Shown: positions 1 to 8,599 of the stretch, piece by piece | Numbering within the stretch: the first letter of the stretch is position 1 | How the letters are laid out: the number at the start of each line of letters is the position of its first letter | Origin: Acinetobacter lwoffii | Lineage (GTDB): Bacteria > Pseudomonadota > Gammaproteobacteria > Pseudomonadales > Moraxellaceae | Assembly: GCF_029024105.1 (NCBI RefSeq) | Contig: NZ_CP118963.1 | Span: 1,178,001 to 1,242,000 of the forward strand | DNA length: 64,000 bases | Direction of reading: 5' to 3' | Program-made: the position numbers and the translations under genes | Notes under the pieces: model-generated | Told to the model about the DNA's origin: nothing | The model's database searches: none | What the model saw: the letters and a program-made list of their open reading frames with translations, nothing else

Positions 1-519
1 ATCCATGGCCATAGTTATAAAGTCGAGTTATTGCTAAAAGCCTCGAAGCTAGATCATGGTCAAATGGTCTATGACTTTGGTCTGCTTAAAGGTGTGATTA
101 AGGATTTCTTTGATTCTTTCGATCATGCCATCTGCTTTTGGCAAAATGACGATCCGGAATATATTCAGGCCTGCAAGAATTTCAGTGCGCGCTGGGTGTC
201 TTTGCCGGTATCGCCATCAGCAGAACAGTTTTCACGTATTTTCTTCTTTCTGGCACAGCAGGTGCTGGCATCGACCGTGACTCAAAATGGTGAAGGCGAT
301 GTCGAAGTCTATTCTGTGATTGTGCATGAAACCGACACCGGCTATGCACAAAGCTTTTTAGAAGATATTCAAAATGAACAAATGGGCATCCTTAGTCTGG
401 AGCAACTTGAGTTCTCTGAACAAGTGCAGGCTGAATGGACAGATCCGGACATGTTTGCCAAGCTCAAACAGGGCACACCATTTCATAACCCTACAGTAGA
501 TTTACAGGTACAGATTTAA
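1..519 (+). CDS. 6-carboxytetrahydropterin synthase-like protein (QueD/PTPS family), 5'-truncated by window edge
   Basis: The reading frame is open from base 1 and ends with TAA at 517-519, so the start lies outside the window and 172 residues are visible. The first residues contain an HGHSY motif, the paired zinc-binding histidines of the 6-pyruvoyl-tetrahydropterin synthase/QueD fold. A DHGQMVYDFG segment follows, matching the family's conserved 'DF' region before the helix that carries FDHA. The family acts in queuosine or pterin synthesis in the cytoplasm by converting dihydroneopterin triphosphate. The C-terminal part (roughly residues 60-172) is longer and less typical than short QueD proteins, so substrate specificity is uncertain. 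It is followed 46 bases later by ung on the same strand. Confidence 0.75.
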   Translation: MHGHSYKVELLLKASKLDHGQMVYDFGLLKGVIKDFFDSFDHAICFWQNDDPEYIQACKNFSARWVSLPVSPSAEQFSRIFFFLAQQVLASTVTQNGEGDVEVYSVIVHETDTGYAQSFLEDIQNEQMGILSLEQLEFSEQVQAEWTDPDMFAKLKQGTPFHNPTVDLQVQI

Positions 520-565
520 AGTCTGCGTGACTTTAAATCCATTGACATAGATTTAGGATTGAAGA

Positions 566-1279
566 ATGTCTTTAAATGAACAGCAACTGGCCAAGCTGAA
601 TAAAGTTCAGCTGGATGAAAGCTGGAAATATGGATTGAGTGAATTTTTGCTCAGTCCTAAAATGGATGAATTAAAAGCATTTCTCGTTGAAGAAAAAAAA
701 GCAGATAAAATCATTTATCCTCCCAATCATCTGATTTTTAATGCGTTAAATATCACGCCGCTAGATCGGGTAAAAGTGGTAATTTTGGGGCAAGATCCTT
801 ATCATGGCCCAAATCAGGCGCATGGATTAAGCTTTTCCGTGCAAAAGGGGGTTGCATTACCACCATCTTTGCGTAATATTTTTCATGAGTTACATGCTGA
901 TGTTGGGGTTGAAAGACCGAAGCATGGTGACTTGACGCATTGGGCAGAGCAGGGTGTGCTTCTGTTAAATGCAGTACTGACCGTAGAAGCAGGTCAGCCG
1001 ACTTCGCATCAAAAGCGCGGTTGGGAAGAATTTACCGATCACGTCATTGATGTATTAAATGAACAGCGTGAACATATTGTCTTTATTCTTTGGGGCGCAT
1101 ACGCACAGCGTAAAGGACAGCGCATTAATCAAAACAAGCATCTCGTGTTAAAGGCAGCACATCCATCGCCTTTGGCCGCAAACCGTGGTGGTTTTTTTGG
1201 TTGCAAAGTATTTTCGAAATCGAATAATTACCTCAAACAACATGGCATTGAGCCTATAGATTGGCAGCTGGACGCATGA
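566..1279 (+). CDS. ung: uracil-DNA glycosylase, family 1
   Basis: The 237-residue protein has the complete family-1 UDG signature. The water-activating GQDPYH motif lies at residues 75-80 (catalytic Asp77) and the HPSP loop at 199-202 (His199), followed by the small DNA-binding segment ANRGGFFG. The enzyme removes uracil from DNA to start base-excision repair. The length is normal for the family. The ATG at 566 follows a purine-rich AGGATTGAAG. Its TGA stop overlaps the ATG of the next gene as ATGA (1276-1279), so the two are probably translationally coupled. Confidence 0.97.
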   Translation: MSLNEQQLAKLNKVQLDESWKYGLSEFLLSPKMDELKAFLVEEKKADKIIYPPNHLIFNALNITPLDRVKVVILGQDPYHGPNQAHGLSFSVQKGVALPPSLRNIFHELHADVGVERPKHGDLTHWAEQGVLLLNAVLTVEAGQPTSHQKRGWEEFTDHVIDVLNEQREHIVFILWGAYAQRKGQRINQNKHLVLKAAHPSPLAANRGGFFGCKVFSKSNNYLKQHGIEPIDWQLDA

Positions 1280-2238
1280 AATATTCTCCCCTTACTAAAC
1301 ATTATCATCCAGATTTGATTGTTGAAGAAGCGCACAATGGTTGGCGTATCGTTCGTTTAAATCGCCCGAAATCTTTGCATGCGCTGGATGAATCGATCGC
1401 TTCCGCACTTCTGGAAGTATTTCAGGATTTCCATCATGATGACAGTGTAAAAGCCATCTGGCTGGATTCAACCACACCGAAAGCGTTCTGTGCGGGTGGG
1501 GATGTGCGTAAACTGCGTCAGTTAGTGATTAATGATGAAGTCGCGACTGCCAATAAATTCTTTGAGCAAGAATATGCACTTGATCTGTTATTGCATAATT
1601 ATGCCAAACCCGTTTTAGTCTGGGGTGAAGGTTATGTGATGGGCGGCGGCTTGGGGCTGTTTATGGCGGCGCCTTTCCGTTTAGTGACGCCCTATTCACG
1701 TTTGGCCATGCCTGAAATTAATATCGGTTTGTATCCAGACGTGGGTGCAACCCGCTTCTTAGCAGATCGTGGTGCGATTGGTCTATTTACTGGCTTGACC
1801 GGTTCGATCATGACCGCTGCGGGCGCTTATGGGATTGGCTGGGCAACGCATATTTGTGATGCACAGCGTGATTCAGTTTTGGATAAAGTCATTAATATCG
1901 ACTGGGAGCATTATCCTGCAGGTGACTTTCGTGCCATTGATGATACCCTGAATAGTATGCACCGTCCAGTCGGCCCAGGACCGCTGCAAAACTCCTTGGA
2001 TGTGATTCATAGTGTTTGCCGTGGTATCAACTTTGAGCATGATTATGAGTCGATTATTGGCCTGAGTGATGCGCGTAGTGACTGGTTGCGTCAGGCCAGT
2101 GAAAACCTGAAAAAAGGTTCGCCGACTACCGCAGCCTTGACCTGGCTATTATGGCAATGGGGTAAGCAGGTACATTCCTGGAATGAAGTTTTCGAGCTGG
2201 AAGTTCAAATTGGCTTTGTTGCACAAACCTATCTGTAA
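1276..2238 (+). pseudogene. 3-hydroxyisobutyryl-CoA hydrolase-like protein (enoyl-CoA hydratase/isomerase superfamily), 5' part, interrupted by IS
   Basis: The crotonase-fold protein starts at ATG 1276, overlapping the ung stop. An in-frame TTG at 1261 would give five more residues but is unlikely. The segment FCAGGDVRKL and the acidic segment MPEINIGLYPDVGATR are typical of 3-hydroxyisobutyryl-CoA hydrolases, which act in valine breakdown, rather than classical enoyl-CoA hydratases. Native sequence ends at 2211 where an IS element begins; eight IS-encoded residues follow to a TAA at 2236-2238. About 61 C-terminal residues are lost. Joining this part to the fragment after the IS, with one copy of the 9-bp target duplication removed, gives an uninterrupted protein of about 373 residues, normal for this family. 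The truncated product is probably non-functional. Confidence 0.88.
2203..2211. repeat. 9-bp target-site duplication of IS5-family element (left copy)
   Basis: GTTCAAATT at 2203-2211 is repeated exactly at 3251-3259, directly flanking the IS on both sides. Nine base pairs is the usual duplication of the IS903 subgroup of the IS5 family. The three codons (Val-Gln-Ile) are in frame in both copies, so precise excision would restore the gene. Confidence 0.95.
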
Positions 2239-3250
2239 AGGCTTTTTCAGCGATATAATTTTCAAATGAAGAAGCCTACACACAAAATCTACCGCACAAC
2301 CAATTGGCCCGCATATAACCGAGCACTCATGAGTCGCGGAAATATTGCCATTTGGTTTGATCCTGCTACGCAATGGTATGCTCCATCAAAAGGCAAACAA
2401 GGGCGAAATCAAACCTACTCCGACGCAGCTATCCAATGCTGCTTAATGATTAAATCCTTATTCCGTCTATCTTTACGTATGGTCACTGGCTTTGTGCAAA
2501 GTCTGATTAAACTTTGCGGATTAAATTGGACCGCACCAGATTACAGTACGCTTTGTAGAAGACAAAAGCATATTGATATTGCAATCAGCTACCAAAAAAG
2601 TAGCGATGGGCTGCATCTACTCGTAGACTCTACAGGCATGAAGTTTCTAGGTGAGGGCGAATGGAAACGCAAGAAACATGGAGCTGAATATCGTCGCCAA
2701 TGGCGTAAACTACATATTGGTATAGATGCCAAAACCCTACAAATACGCGCTATTCAGCTCACAACCAATAATGTCAGTGATTCACAGGTGCTTGGTGATT
2801 TACTTAATCAGATTCCACAAGATGAGCAGATTGACTCTGTTTATACCGATGGAGCTTATGACACCAAGCAATGCCGTCAGGTCATTGCAGATCGGCAAGC
2901 ACATGCGGTGATTCCACCTAGAAAAAATGCGAAACCATGGAAAGATACAAAGAGTAGCTCGCTAGAGCGAAATGAATTACTTCGAACAGTTAAACGTTTA
3001 GGCAGGACATTATGGAAAAAATGGTCAGGCTATCATCGGCGCAGTTTGGTGGAAACCAAGATGCATTGCATCAAATTATTAGGCGATAAATTAATGGCAA
3101 GAAGCTTTCCTAGTCAGGTGAATGAAATTCATGCACGTGTAGCAGTCCTCAACAGATTTACGGAATTAGGTCGACCACTTACCCAAGTTACGCCTTAAAT
3201 TTGGCTCAATTAGGGGCGCTTTGCATTTCAAATCTTTGTGCAACAAAGCC
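2212..3250 (+). mobile_element. IS5-family insertion sequence (IS903-like subgroup), 1039 bp, complete
   Basis: The ends are defined by a perfect 16-bp terminal inverted repeat, GGCTTTGTTGCACAAA, starting at 2212 and reading inward on the other strand from 3250. It is flanked by the 9-bp duplication GTTCAAATT. The terminal GGCTTTGTTG is like that of IS903. The element carries one full-length transposase ORF and appears intact. It lies within the 3-hydroxyisobutyryl-CoA hydrolase-like gene in the same orientation. Confidence 0.95.
2266..3198 (+). CDS. IS5-family transposase
   Basis: The 310-residue DDE transposase has no frameshift or internal stop. Catalytic-core features are LVDSTGMKF (first Asp, about residue 122), YTDGAYDTKQC (second Asp region, about residue 205) and a late RRSLVETKMH segment supplying the conserved Arg and Glu. 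The length and single ORF fit the IS903 subgroup. It fills almost the whole element, starting 54 bases after the left end. Because it looks intact, the element may still be mobile. Confidence 0.95.
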   Translation: MKKPTHKIYRTTNWPAYNRALMSRGNIAIWFDPATQWYAPSKGKQGRNQTYSDAAIQCCLMIKSLFRLSLRMVTGFVQSLIKLCGLNWTAPDYSTLCRRQKHIDIAISYQKSSDGLHLLVDSTGMKFLGEGEWKRKKHGAEYRRQWRKLHIGIDAKTLQIRAIQLTTNNVSDSQVLGDLLNQIPQDEQIDSVYTDGAYDTKQCRQVIADRQAHAVIPPRKNAKPWKDTKSSSLERNELLRTVKRLGRTLWKKWSGYHRRSLVETKMHCIKLLGDKLMARSFPSQVNEIHARVAVLNRFTELGRPLTQVTP

Positions 3251-3259
3251 GTTCAAATT

Positions 3260-3445
3260 TCTGACTGGAAAATCCGTCATCATGATTTTGTCGAGGGAGT
3301 GCGAGCGCGTCTGGTCGATAAAGACCTTAGTCCTGAGTGGAAAAAAGGTGTAGATATGAGCTTAAAAGGTATCCTGTCTGGAAATCCTCCAGTTACGACT
3401 ATTGAAAGCTGGAATGAGCTGCTCAAGCATTATGGTGTGATTTAA
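3260..3445 (+). pseudogene. 3-hydroxyisobutyryl-CoA hydrolase-like protein, 3' fragment after IS insertion
   Basis: The 61 codons continue the frame of the interrupted upstream gene. They begin SDWKIRHHDFVEGVRARLVD, the C-terminal signature (HDF-EGVRA-LVDKD-P-W) of 3-hydroxyisobutyryl-CoA hydrolases. The second copy of the target duplication (3251-3259) precedes it. A short ORF could start within the IS end near 3221, but that product would carry only the tail and is unlikely to function. The gene stops six bases before tadA, so the original operon was tightly packed. Confidence 0.9.
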
Positions 3446-3451
3446 GCCTCA

Positions 3452-3967
3452 ATGTCCGAAACACAATTTACAGATGAATACTGGATGCAGCGTGCTTACG
3501 AGCAGGCTGCACTTGCTGCTGCACAGGGAGAAATCCCCGTCGGGGCAATTATCGTCAGTCAGAATCAGATCATTGGTCAGGGATTTAATGCGCCCATCTC
3601 GTTGAATGATCCGACTGCGCATGCTGAAATTGTTGCACTACGTGATGCCTGTCAAAACATCCAGAATTATCGTTTACCTGATGATGCAGTGCTTTATGTG
3701 ACTTTAGAGCCGTGCACCATGTGTGTTGGTGCGCTGGTGCATTCACGGGTTTCACGGGTAGTATTTGGCGCATTTGAAGCGAAAGCAGGTTCACTGGTGA
3801 GTGCGCGTCAACTGTTTGAAACCGGTTATTATAATCACGTATTTCCTTTCCAGGCAGGCTGCATGCAGCAGCAATGTTCTGAACAGCTCAGTGCATTTTT
3901 TAAGTTGCGCCGCGAGCAGAAACGAGAACTCAAGTTACAAGAAAAGTTATTAAATACGCAGAAATAA
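3452..3967 (+). CDS. tadA: tRNA-specific adenosine deaminase TadA
   Basis: The 171-residue zinc-dependent deaminase makes inosine-34 in the wobble position of tRNA-Arg(ACG) and is essential in most bacteria. The zinc and catalytic motifs are HAE at residues 57-59 (His57, Glu59) and PCTMC at 87-91 (Cys88, Cys91). The context VYG-like VVFGAFEAKAGSL is typical of TadA rather than guanine or cytosine deaminases. ATG 3452 lies six bases after the broken hydrolase gene, so normal expression may have depended on read-through from ung. The intervening IS could alter this. Confidence 0.95.
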   Translation: MSETQFTDEYWMQRAYEQAALAAAQGEIPVGAIIVSQNQIIGQGFNAPISLNDPTAHAEIVALRDACQNIQNYRLPDDAVLYVTLEPCTMCVGALVHSRVSRVVFGAFEAKAGSLVSARQLFETGYYNHVFPFQAGCMQQQCSEQLSAFFKLRREQKRELKLQEKLLNTQK

Positions 3968-4027
3968 ATCTGCTTTATCCGCTAAAATTTGCTTACTTTC
4001 AAATATCTGCAATCTTCAGGAACAATA

Positions 4028-4459
4028 ATGAACAGCATTCAAGTAAAAAAAGAATTTCCGGCAGCGCTTGATGATGTCTTTAATTTGATGTCCAAGCATG
4101 ACACCTATAATATTGCCTTCGCACCGATGCAGGTCGAACGAATCAAGGATTCTGCGGATGCTGAACATCCTGATGGACTCGGTTCGGTACGTGCAATGGG
4201 TATGGGGCCAATAAAGCCGCTGAAAGAACAAATTACCTTGTTCGAGCCAAATAATCGCATCGAATACCAGATTATTAAAAATCCGTTAATCAAGCATCAT
4301 TTGGGTATTATTGAATTTGAAGCACTGGCTGATGACAAAACGCTAGTAACTTATACGATTGAATTGCAGGCACGTGCGCCTTTTGTGAGTAAATTAATCC
4401 TTGCACAGTTACAGGCAGCGATTAAACTAGGCCTGACAAAACTCGCAAAATCTGTTTAA
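4028..4459 (+). CDS. SRPBCC (START/polyketide-cyclase-like) family protein
   Basis: The 143-residue protein starts at ATG 4028, chosen because AGGAACAATA precedes it. A longer frame from 3989 lacks a ribosome binding site. The N-terminal strand with SIQVKKEFPAALDDVFNLM and the pattern of a helix-grip fold resemble the SRPBCC superfamily of hydrophobic-ligand-binding proteins. No catalytic residues can be named, and the ligand is unknown. It sits between tadA and cmk on the same strand with short gaps. Confidence 0.75.
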   Translation: MNSIQVKKEFPAALDDVFNLMSKHDTYNIAFAPMQVERIKDSADAEHPDGLGSVRAMGMGPIKPLKEQITLFEPNNRIEYQIIKNPLIKHHLGIIEFEALADDKTLVTYTIELQARAPFVSKLILAQLQAAIKLGLTKLAKSV

Positions 4460-4476
4460 ACAACAACGGGAAAGCA

Positions 4477-5160
4477 ATGACAGTTCAAATTATTACCATT
4501 GATGGTCCAAGTGGGTCTGGCAAGGGCACGTTAGCAGCGAAACTGGCTGCACATTATCAGTTTCACTTATTGGATTCTGGTGCTTTATACCGCCTTTTGG
4601 GTTTGTCATTGCATCACCATGATTTGCTGGATTCTCTAGACACGAAATTGCCAGAATGCGTACAAATCGCAACAAATTTAGATATCCAGTTTGTCAGTAC
4701 CGACACTGGAGTGCAGGTGTGGCTGGATGGTGAAGATGTGTCCCAAACTATTCGCACTGAACGGGTAGGAGAGTTTGCTTCAAAAGTTGCAGCAATTCCT
4801 GAGCTTAGAACAGCGATGGTTTCACGCCAACATGCCTTTGCGCAGGCACCGGGTCTGGTAGCAGACGGACGCGATATGGCGACAAGTATCTTCCCGAACG
4901 CCCAGGCAAAAATATATTTGACGGCCTCGGCTGAATCCCGTGCGCAAAGACGTGTAAAGCAGTTGCAGGGCATGGGGCTGGATGTTAAAATAAGCGACAT
5001 TTTAGCTAATATCATCGCTCGCGATAAACGAGATATGGAACGCACTGTCGCTCCACTCAAGCCTGCGGATGATGCTTACATTATCGATAGTTCAGATTTG
5101 AATATCGATGAAGTATTCCAGCTGATGACCACTTATGTGGATCAGCAGTTAGCAAACTAA
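4477..5160 (+). CDS. cmk: cytidylate kinase
   Basis: The 227-residue P-loop kinase phosphorylates CMP and dCMP. The Walker A motif GPSGSGKGT is at residues 10-18. Other family marks are LDSGALYR in the substrate site, the VADGRDMAT segment, and the LID region SAESRAQRR with ARDKRDMERT. The length is normal. ATG 4477 follows ACGGGAAAG. It lies immediately upstream of rpsA, the conserved gammaproteobacterial arrangement. Confidence 0.97.
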   Translation: MTVQIITIDGPSGSGKGTLAAKLAAHYQFHLLDSGALYRLLGLSLHHHDLLDSLDTKLPECVQIATNLDIQFVSTDTGVQVWLDGEDVSQTIRTERVGEFASKVAAIPELRTAMVSRQHAFAQAPGLVADGRDMATSIFPNAQAKIYLTASAESRAQRRVKQLQGMGLDVKISDILANIIARDKRDMERTVAPLKPADDAYIIDSSDLNIDEVFQLMTTYVDQQLAN

Positions 5161-5270
5161 CCCAATTTTATCAGCAAACGCATAGCTTGATCAGTTTTAT
5201 ATGGACTATGTAGATGCTTAATTAAACCGGCCTTGTCTGATCCAAGACCGCTGACTTTATCGGAAATATC

Positions 5271-6947
5271 ATGACCGAATCTTTTGCAGCCCTCTTTGAA
5301 GCAAGCGAATTAAACCTCAACGTTGAAAAGGGTGCAGTTATCCAAGGCGTTGTAGTAAGCATTGACTCTGATTGGGTAACTGTTGACACTGGCCTTAAAT
5401 CTGAAGGCGTTGTTGACCGTGCTGAGTTCTTAAATGAACAGCGCGAACTTGAAGTTCAAGTTGGCGACACTGTAGACGTAGTTGTTGAAGCACTTGACAA
5501 CGGTATGGGTCAAACAGTTCTTTCTCGCGAAAAAGCTAAACGCGCAGAAACTTGGACTAAACTTGAAAAAATCTTTGAAGACGGCGAAATCGTTACTGGT
5601 GTTATCTCTGGTAAAGTTAAAGGTGGTTTCACTGTTGACATCGGTCCAGTACGTGCGTTCCTTCCAGGTTCTTTAGTTGATACTCGTCCTATTCGTGATA
5701 CTACTCACTTAGAAGGCAAAGAGTTAGAATTCAAAGTAATCAAACTTGACGCTAAACGTAACAACGTTGTTGTTTCACGTCGTGCTGTTATGGAAGCTGA
5801 ATCTTCAGCTGACCGTGAAGCTCTTCTTGCTCAGCTTGAAGAAGGTCAAACAGTTACTGGTACGATCAAAAATCTTACTGACTACGGCGCATTCGTTGAC
5901 CTTGGCGGTATTGATGGTCTTCTTCATATCACTGACATGGCTTGGAAACGCATCAAGCACCCTTCAGAAGTTGTTGAAGTGGGTCAAGAAGTTACTGTTA
6001 AAGTACTTAAATTCGACCGCGAACGTAACCGTGTTTCTCTAGGTCTTAAACAACTTGGCGAAGATCCATGGTTAGCGATCATGAACCGTTACCCTAAAGG
6101 TTCAATCGTTAAAGCGCGCGTAACTAACCTGACTGACTACGGTTGTTTCGCTGAAATCGCTGAAGGCGTTGAAGGTTTAGTACACGTTTCAGAAATGGAT
6201 CACACGAACAAAAACATCCACCCATCTAAAGTTGTTCAGATTGGTGACGAAGTTGATGTTATGGTTCTTGAAGTTGATGAAGAACGTCGTCGTATTTCTC
6301 TTGGTATCAAACAAACTCGTGCTAACCCATGGGAAGAGTTTGCTAAAGACCACGACAAAGGCGAAAAAGTTTCTGGTACGATCAAATCTATCACTGACTT
6401 CGGTATCTTCATCGGTTTACCAGGCGGTATCGACGGTCTAGTTCACTTGTCTGATATTTCTTGGAACGAACAAGGCGAAGAAGCGATTCGTCGTTACAAG
6501 AAAGGCGACACTGTTGAAGCGGTTATCCTTTCTGTAGACGCTGAAGGCAACCGTATCAGCCTTGGCATCAAGCAAATGAACAACGATCCGTTCAATGACT
6601 TCCTTGCTGCTAACGAACGCGGTGCGTTGGTTAAAGGTACTGTAACTGCAGTTGACGCTAAAGGCGCTACTATTAAGTTAGCTGACGAAGTTGAAGCGAC
6701 TCTGAAAGCATCTGAAATCAACCGCGATCGCGTTGAAGATGCAACTAAGTTCCTTGAAGTTGGTCAAGAAGTTGAAGCGAAGATCATCAACGTAGATCGT
6801 AAATCTCGCGCAATCAACTTGTCTATCAAAGCGAAAGACGAAGCTGAAGAGAAAGAAGCAGTTGCTAACTTGAAAACAGCTCCTGCTGGTCAAGACAATG
6901 GTCCTAAGACGATTGGTGACCTGATTAAAGCTCAAATGGGCAACTAA
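5271..6947 (+). CDS. rpsA: 30S ribosomal protein S1
   Basis: The 558-residue protein is built of six S1 RNA-binding repeats, recognisable by recurring glycine-rich strands such as VDLGGIDGLLHITDMAW, AEGVEGLVHVSEMD and GLPGGIDGLVHLSDISW and by linkers ending in R-SLGIKQ. It binds mRNA upstream of the start codon and is needed for translation of most messages. Codon use is strongly biased compared with its neighbours (for example GTT, CGT, GGT), as expected for a highly expressed gene. It lies between cmk and ihfB and ends before a strong hairpin terminator. Confidence 0.98.
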   Translation: MTESFAALFEASELNLNVEKGAVIQGVVVSIDSDWVTVDTGLKSEGVVDRAEFLNEQRELEVQVGDTVDVVVEALDNGMGQTVLSREKAKRAETWTKLEKIFEDGEIVTGVISGKVKGGFTVDIGPVRAFLPGSLVDTRPIRDTTHLEGKELEFKVIKLDAKRNNVVVSRRAVMEAESSADREALLAQLEEGQTVTGTIKNLTDYGAFVDLGGIDGLLHITDMAWKRIKHPSEVVEVGQEVTVKVLKFDRERNRVSLGLKQLGEDPWLAIMNRYPKGSIVKARVTNLTDYGCFAEIAEGVEGLVHVSEMDHTNKNIHPSKVVQIGDEVDVMVLEVDEERRRISLGIKQTRANPWEEFAKDHDKGEKVSGTIKSITDFGIFIGLPGGIDGLVHLSDISWNEQGEEAIRRYKKGDTVEAVILSVDAEGNRISLGIKQMNNDPFNDFLAANERGALVKGTVTAVDAKGATIKLADEVEATLKASEINRDRVEDATKFLEVGQEVEAKIINVDRKSRAINLSIKAKDEAEEKEAVANLKTAPAGQDNGPKTIGDLIKAQMGN

Positions 6948-7007
6948 GTAAGCGTTTGAATTGTATTGTTAATGTAAGTTAACTAATACTTTTTATACAA
7001 ATACTGT

Positions 7008-7052
7008 AAACGGTAGCGTAGTATTTAATTATTGCGCTACCGTTTTGTATTT
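7008..7052 (+). terminator. Rho-independent terminator after rpsA
   Basis: An 11-bp perfect stem (AAACGGTAGCG, 7008-7018, pairing with 7035-7045) with a 16-base loop is followed by TTTTGTATTT. It sits about 60 bases after the rpsA stop and before ihfB. Confidence 0.85.
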
Positions 7053-7110
7053 AAACAGGTTATTATCGGGAAATAGATCCCAAGTAGCTTGATAATTAAA
7101 GAGGTCGCAG

Positions 7111-7416
7111 ATGACTACTGAAGCACTTAATAAGTCTGACTTAATAGAGCGTATTGCGTTAAAAAATCCGCATTTGGCTGAGCCTTTAGTGGAAGAAGCA
7201 GTTAAAATTATGATTGATCAAATGATAGAAGCATTATCAACTGACAATCGTATCGAGATTCGTGGATTTGGTAGTTTTGCATTGCATCACCGTGAACCGC
7301 GCGTAGGTCGTAACCCTAAAACTGGTAAATCAGTAGAAGTGGCTGCAAAAGCAGTTCCGCACTTTAAACCAGGCAAGGCACTTCGTGACGCTGTGAACGA
7401 GTCTGCACAAAAATAA
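7111..7416 (+). CDS. ihfB: integration host factor subunit beta
   Basis: The 101-residue HU/IHF-family DNA-bending protein starts with the TEALNKSDLIERIA segment of IhfB. It carries the beta-ribbon signature IRGFGSFALHHREPRVGRNP (about residues 49-68), which inserts a proline into the minor groove. It works with the alpha subunit in replication, transcription and recombination. GAGGTCGCAG gives a good ribosome binding site before ATG 7111. Its position after rpsA is conserved. Confidence 0.96.
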   Translation: MTTEALNKSDLIERIALKNPHLAEPLVEEAVKIMIDQMIEALSTDNRIEIRGFGSFALHHREPRVGRNPKTGKSVEVAAKAVPHFKPGKALRDAVNESAQK

Positions 7417-7440
7417 TTGTAAATATTTTGCGGGGTGTTC

Positions 7441-7800
7441 ATGCGTTACGTTCTGGTCATTCTTTTATTGGTACTGTTTGGTTATTCATTAGCTTTGGTT
7501 TTGCAAAACGGTACCGAATTGTCAGTGGACTTGTTATTTACTCAAGTTCCCGCAATGCGCCTGGGATTATTACTTCTCCTCACGTTATCTTTAGGTGTCG
7601 TTTTGGGCCTGTTATTGGGCGTTCAGATCTTCCGGGTTTTTCAGACGAATTGGGAAATAAAACGACTGCGTAAAGACATTGAACATCTACGTAAGGAACA
7701 GTTGAATACAGCCAAGTTAATGGCCGCTGAAGCAGCAGCCCATACCCGGCATGAAAAAACTGTATTAGATATTACCAATGAAAATCAAAGCCCATTATAA
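7441..7800 (+). CDS. LapA-domain inner-membrane protein (DUF1049)
   Basis: The 119-residue protein has two hydrophobic helices (about residues 1-23 and 38-60) and a charged, coiled-coil-like tail with EIKRLRKDIEHLRKEQ. This matches the LapA family that regulates lipopolysaccharide assembly and envelope homeostasis at the inner membrane. ATG 7441 is preferred; a GTG two codons upstream (7435) is possible. The gene follows ihfB by 24 bases and its stop lies inside a terminator hairpin. Confidence 0.85.
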   Translation: MRYVLVILLLVLFGYSLALVLQNGTELSVDLLFTQVPAMRLGLLLLLTLSLGVVLGLLLGVQIFRVFQTNWEIKRLRKDIEHLRKEQLNTAKLMAAEAAAHTRHEKTVLDITNENQSPL

Positions 7801-7814
7801 TGGGCTTATTTTTT
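7788..7814 (+). terminator. Rho-independent terminator overlapping the lapA-like stop codon
   Basis: An 8-bp stem AAGCCCAT (7788-7795) pairs with ATGGGCTT (7800-7807) around a 4-base loop, followed by ATTTTTT. The TAA of the LapA-like gene lies within the hairpin. Confidence 0.8.
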
Positions 7815-7836
7815 GCCTATATGAAGGGGTAATCTC

Positions 7837-8517
7837 TTGAGTATCATCGTCGCACTAGATGCCAAAAGCCAATTTGATGCCTTAGCCATTGCAGAACAGT
7901 TAGATCCTGCCTTGTGTCGACTTAAAGTTGGTAAAGAGTTATTTACCCATGAAGGTCCAATTATTGTCAAAGCACTTCAAGATAAAGGCTTTGATGTATT
8001 TCTGGATCTGAAATTTCATGATATTCCAAATACAACAGCACAGGCAGTATGCGCGGCAGCAGATTTGGGTGTGTGGATGGTCAATGTGCATGCCTCAGGT
8101 GGCCGCAAGATGATGGAAACCTGTGTAGAGCGTTTGCAAGCGGGTAATTATAAAACTCAGTTGATTGCAGTGACTGTATTGACGTCAATGGGCCGTGAAG
8201 ACTTGAAAGATATTGGTCTGGATATTGAGCCAAATGAGCATGTAAAACGTCTGGCACAACTGACAAAAGACAGTGGTCTAGATGGGGTGGTTTGCTCAGC
8301 TCAAGAAGCGAAAATGTTACGTGAAACGATTGGAAAAGACTTTGCATTAGTGACACCCGGCATTCGTCCAGAAGGGTCGAATGCAGATGACCAGAAACGT
8401 ATTGTGACACCGAAACAGGCAATGCTAGATGGCTCAACACATCTGGTAATTGGTCGCCCGATTACCCAGTCTAAAAATATGCGTCAGACTTTGAAAGATA
8501 TTTTGGCAACGCTTTAA
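7837..8517 (+). CDS. pyrF: orotidine 5'-phosphate decarboxylase
   Basis: The 226-residue TIM-barrel enzyme catalyses the last step of UMP synthesis. The catalytic motif DLKFHDIPNT (residues 57-66) contains the Asp-x-Lys-x-x-Asp charge network; VTPGIRP and LVIGRPIT form the phosphate-binding end. It starts at TTG 7837, preceded by GAAGGGGT at a proper distance; no in-frame ATG precedes the conserved SIIVALDA strand. The terminator in front of it suggests it is at least partly expressed on its own. Confidence 0.96.
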   Translation: MSIIVALDAKSQFDALAIAEQLDPALCRLKVGKELFTHEGPIIVKALQDKGFDVFLDLKFHDIPNTTAQAVCAAADLGVWMVNVHASGGRKMMETCVERLQAGNYKTQLIAVTVLTSMGREDLKDIGLDIEPNEHVKRLAQLTKDSGLDGVVCSAQEAKMLRETIGKDFALVTPGIRPEGSNADDQKRIVTPKQAMLDGSTHLVIGRPITQSKNMRQTLKDILATL

Positions 8518-8532
8518 TACGGTTTGAATGAC

Positions 8533-8563
8533 AAAAAGCCTTTCAGTCGAAAGGCTTTTTTTA
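8533..8563 (+). terminator. Rho-independent terminator after pyrF
   Basis: An 11-bp stem (AAAAGCCTTTC, 8534-8544, with 8549-8559) closes an AGTC loop and is followed by a T run. Confidence 0.88.
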
Positions 8564-8599
8564 TATATTGAAAAAATGGTTATAAAATAAAAAGGAAAA

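Noticed and set aside
4614..5060. 148-codon minus-strand frame inside cmk
   Set aside because: It is a shadow of the cmk coding sequence in another frame; cmk has full Walker and LID motifs.
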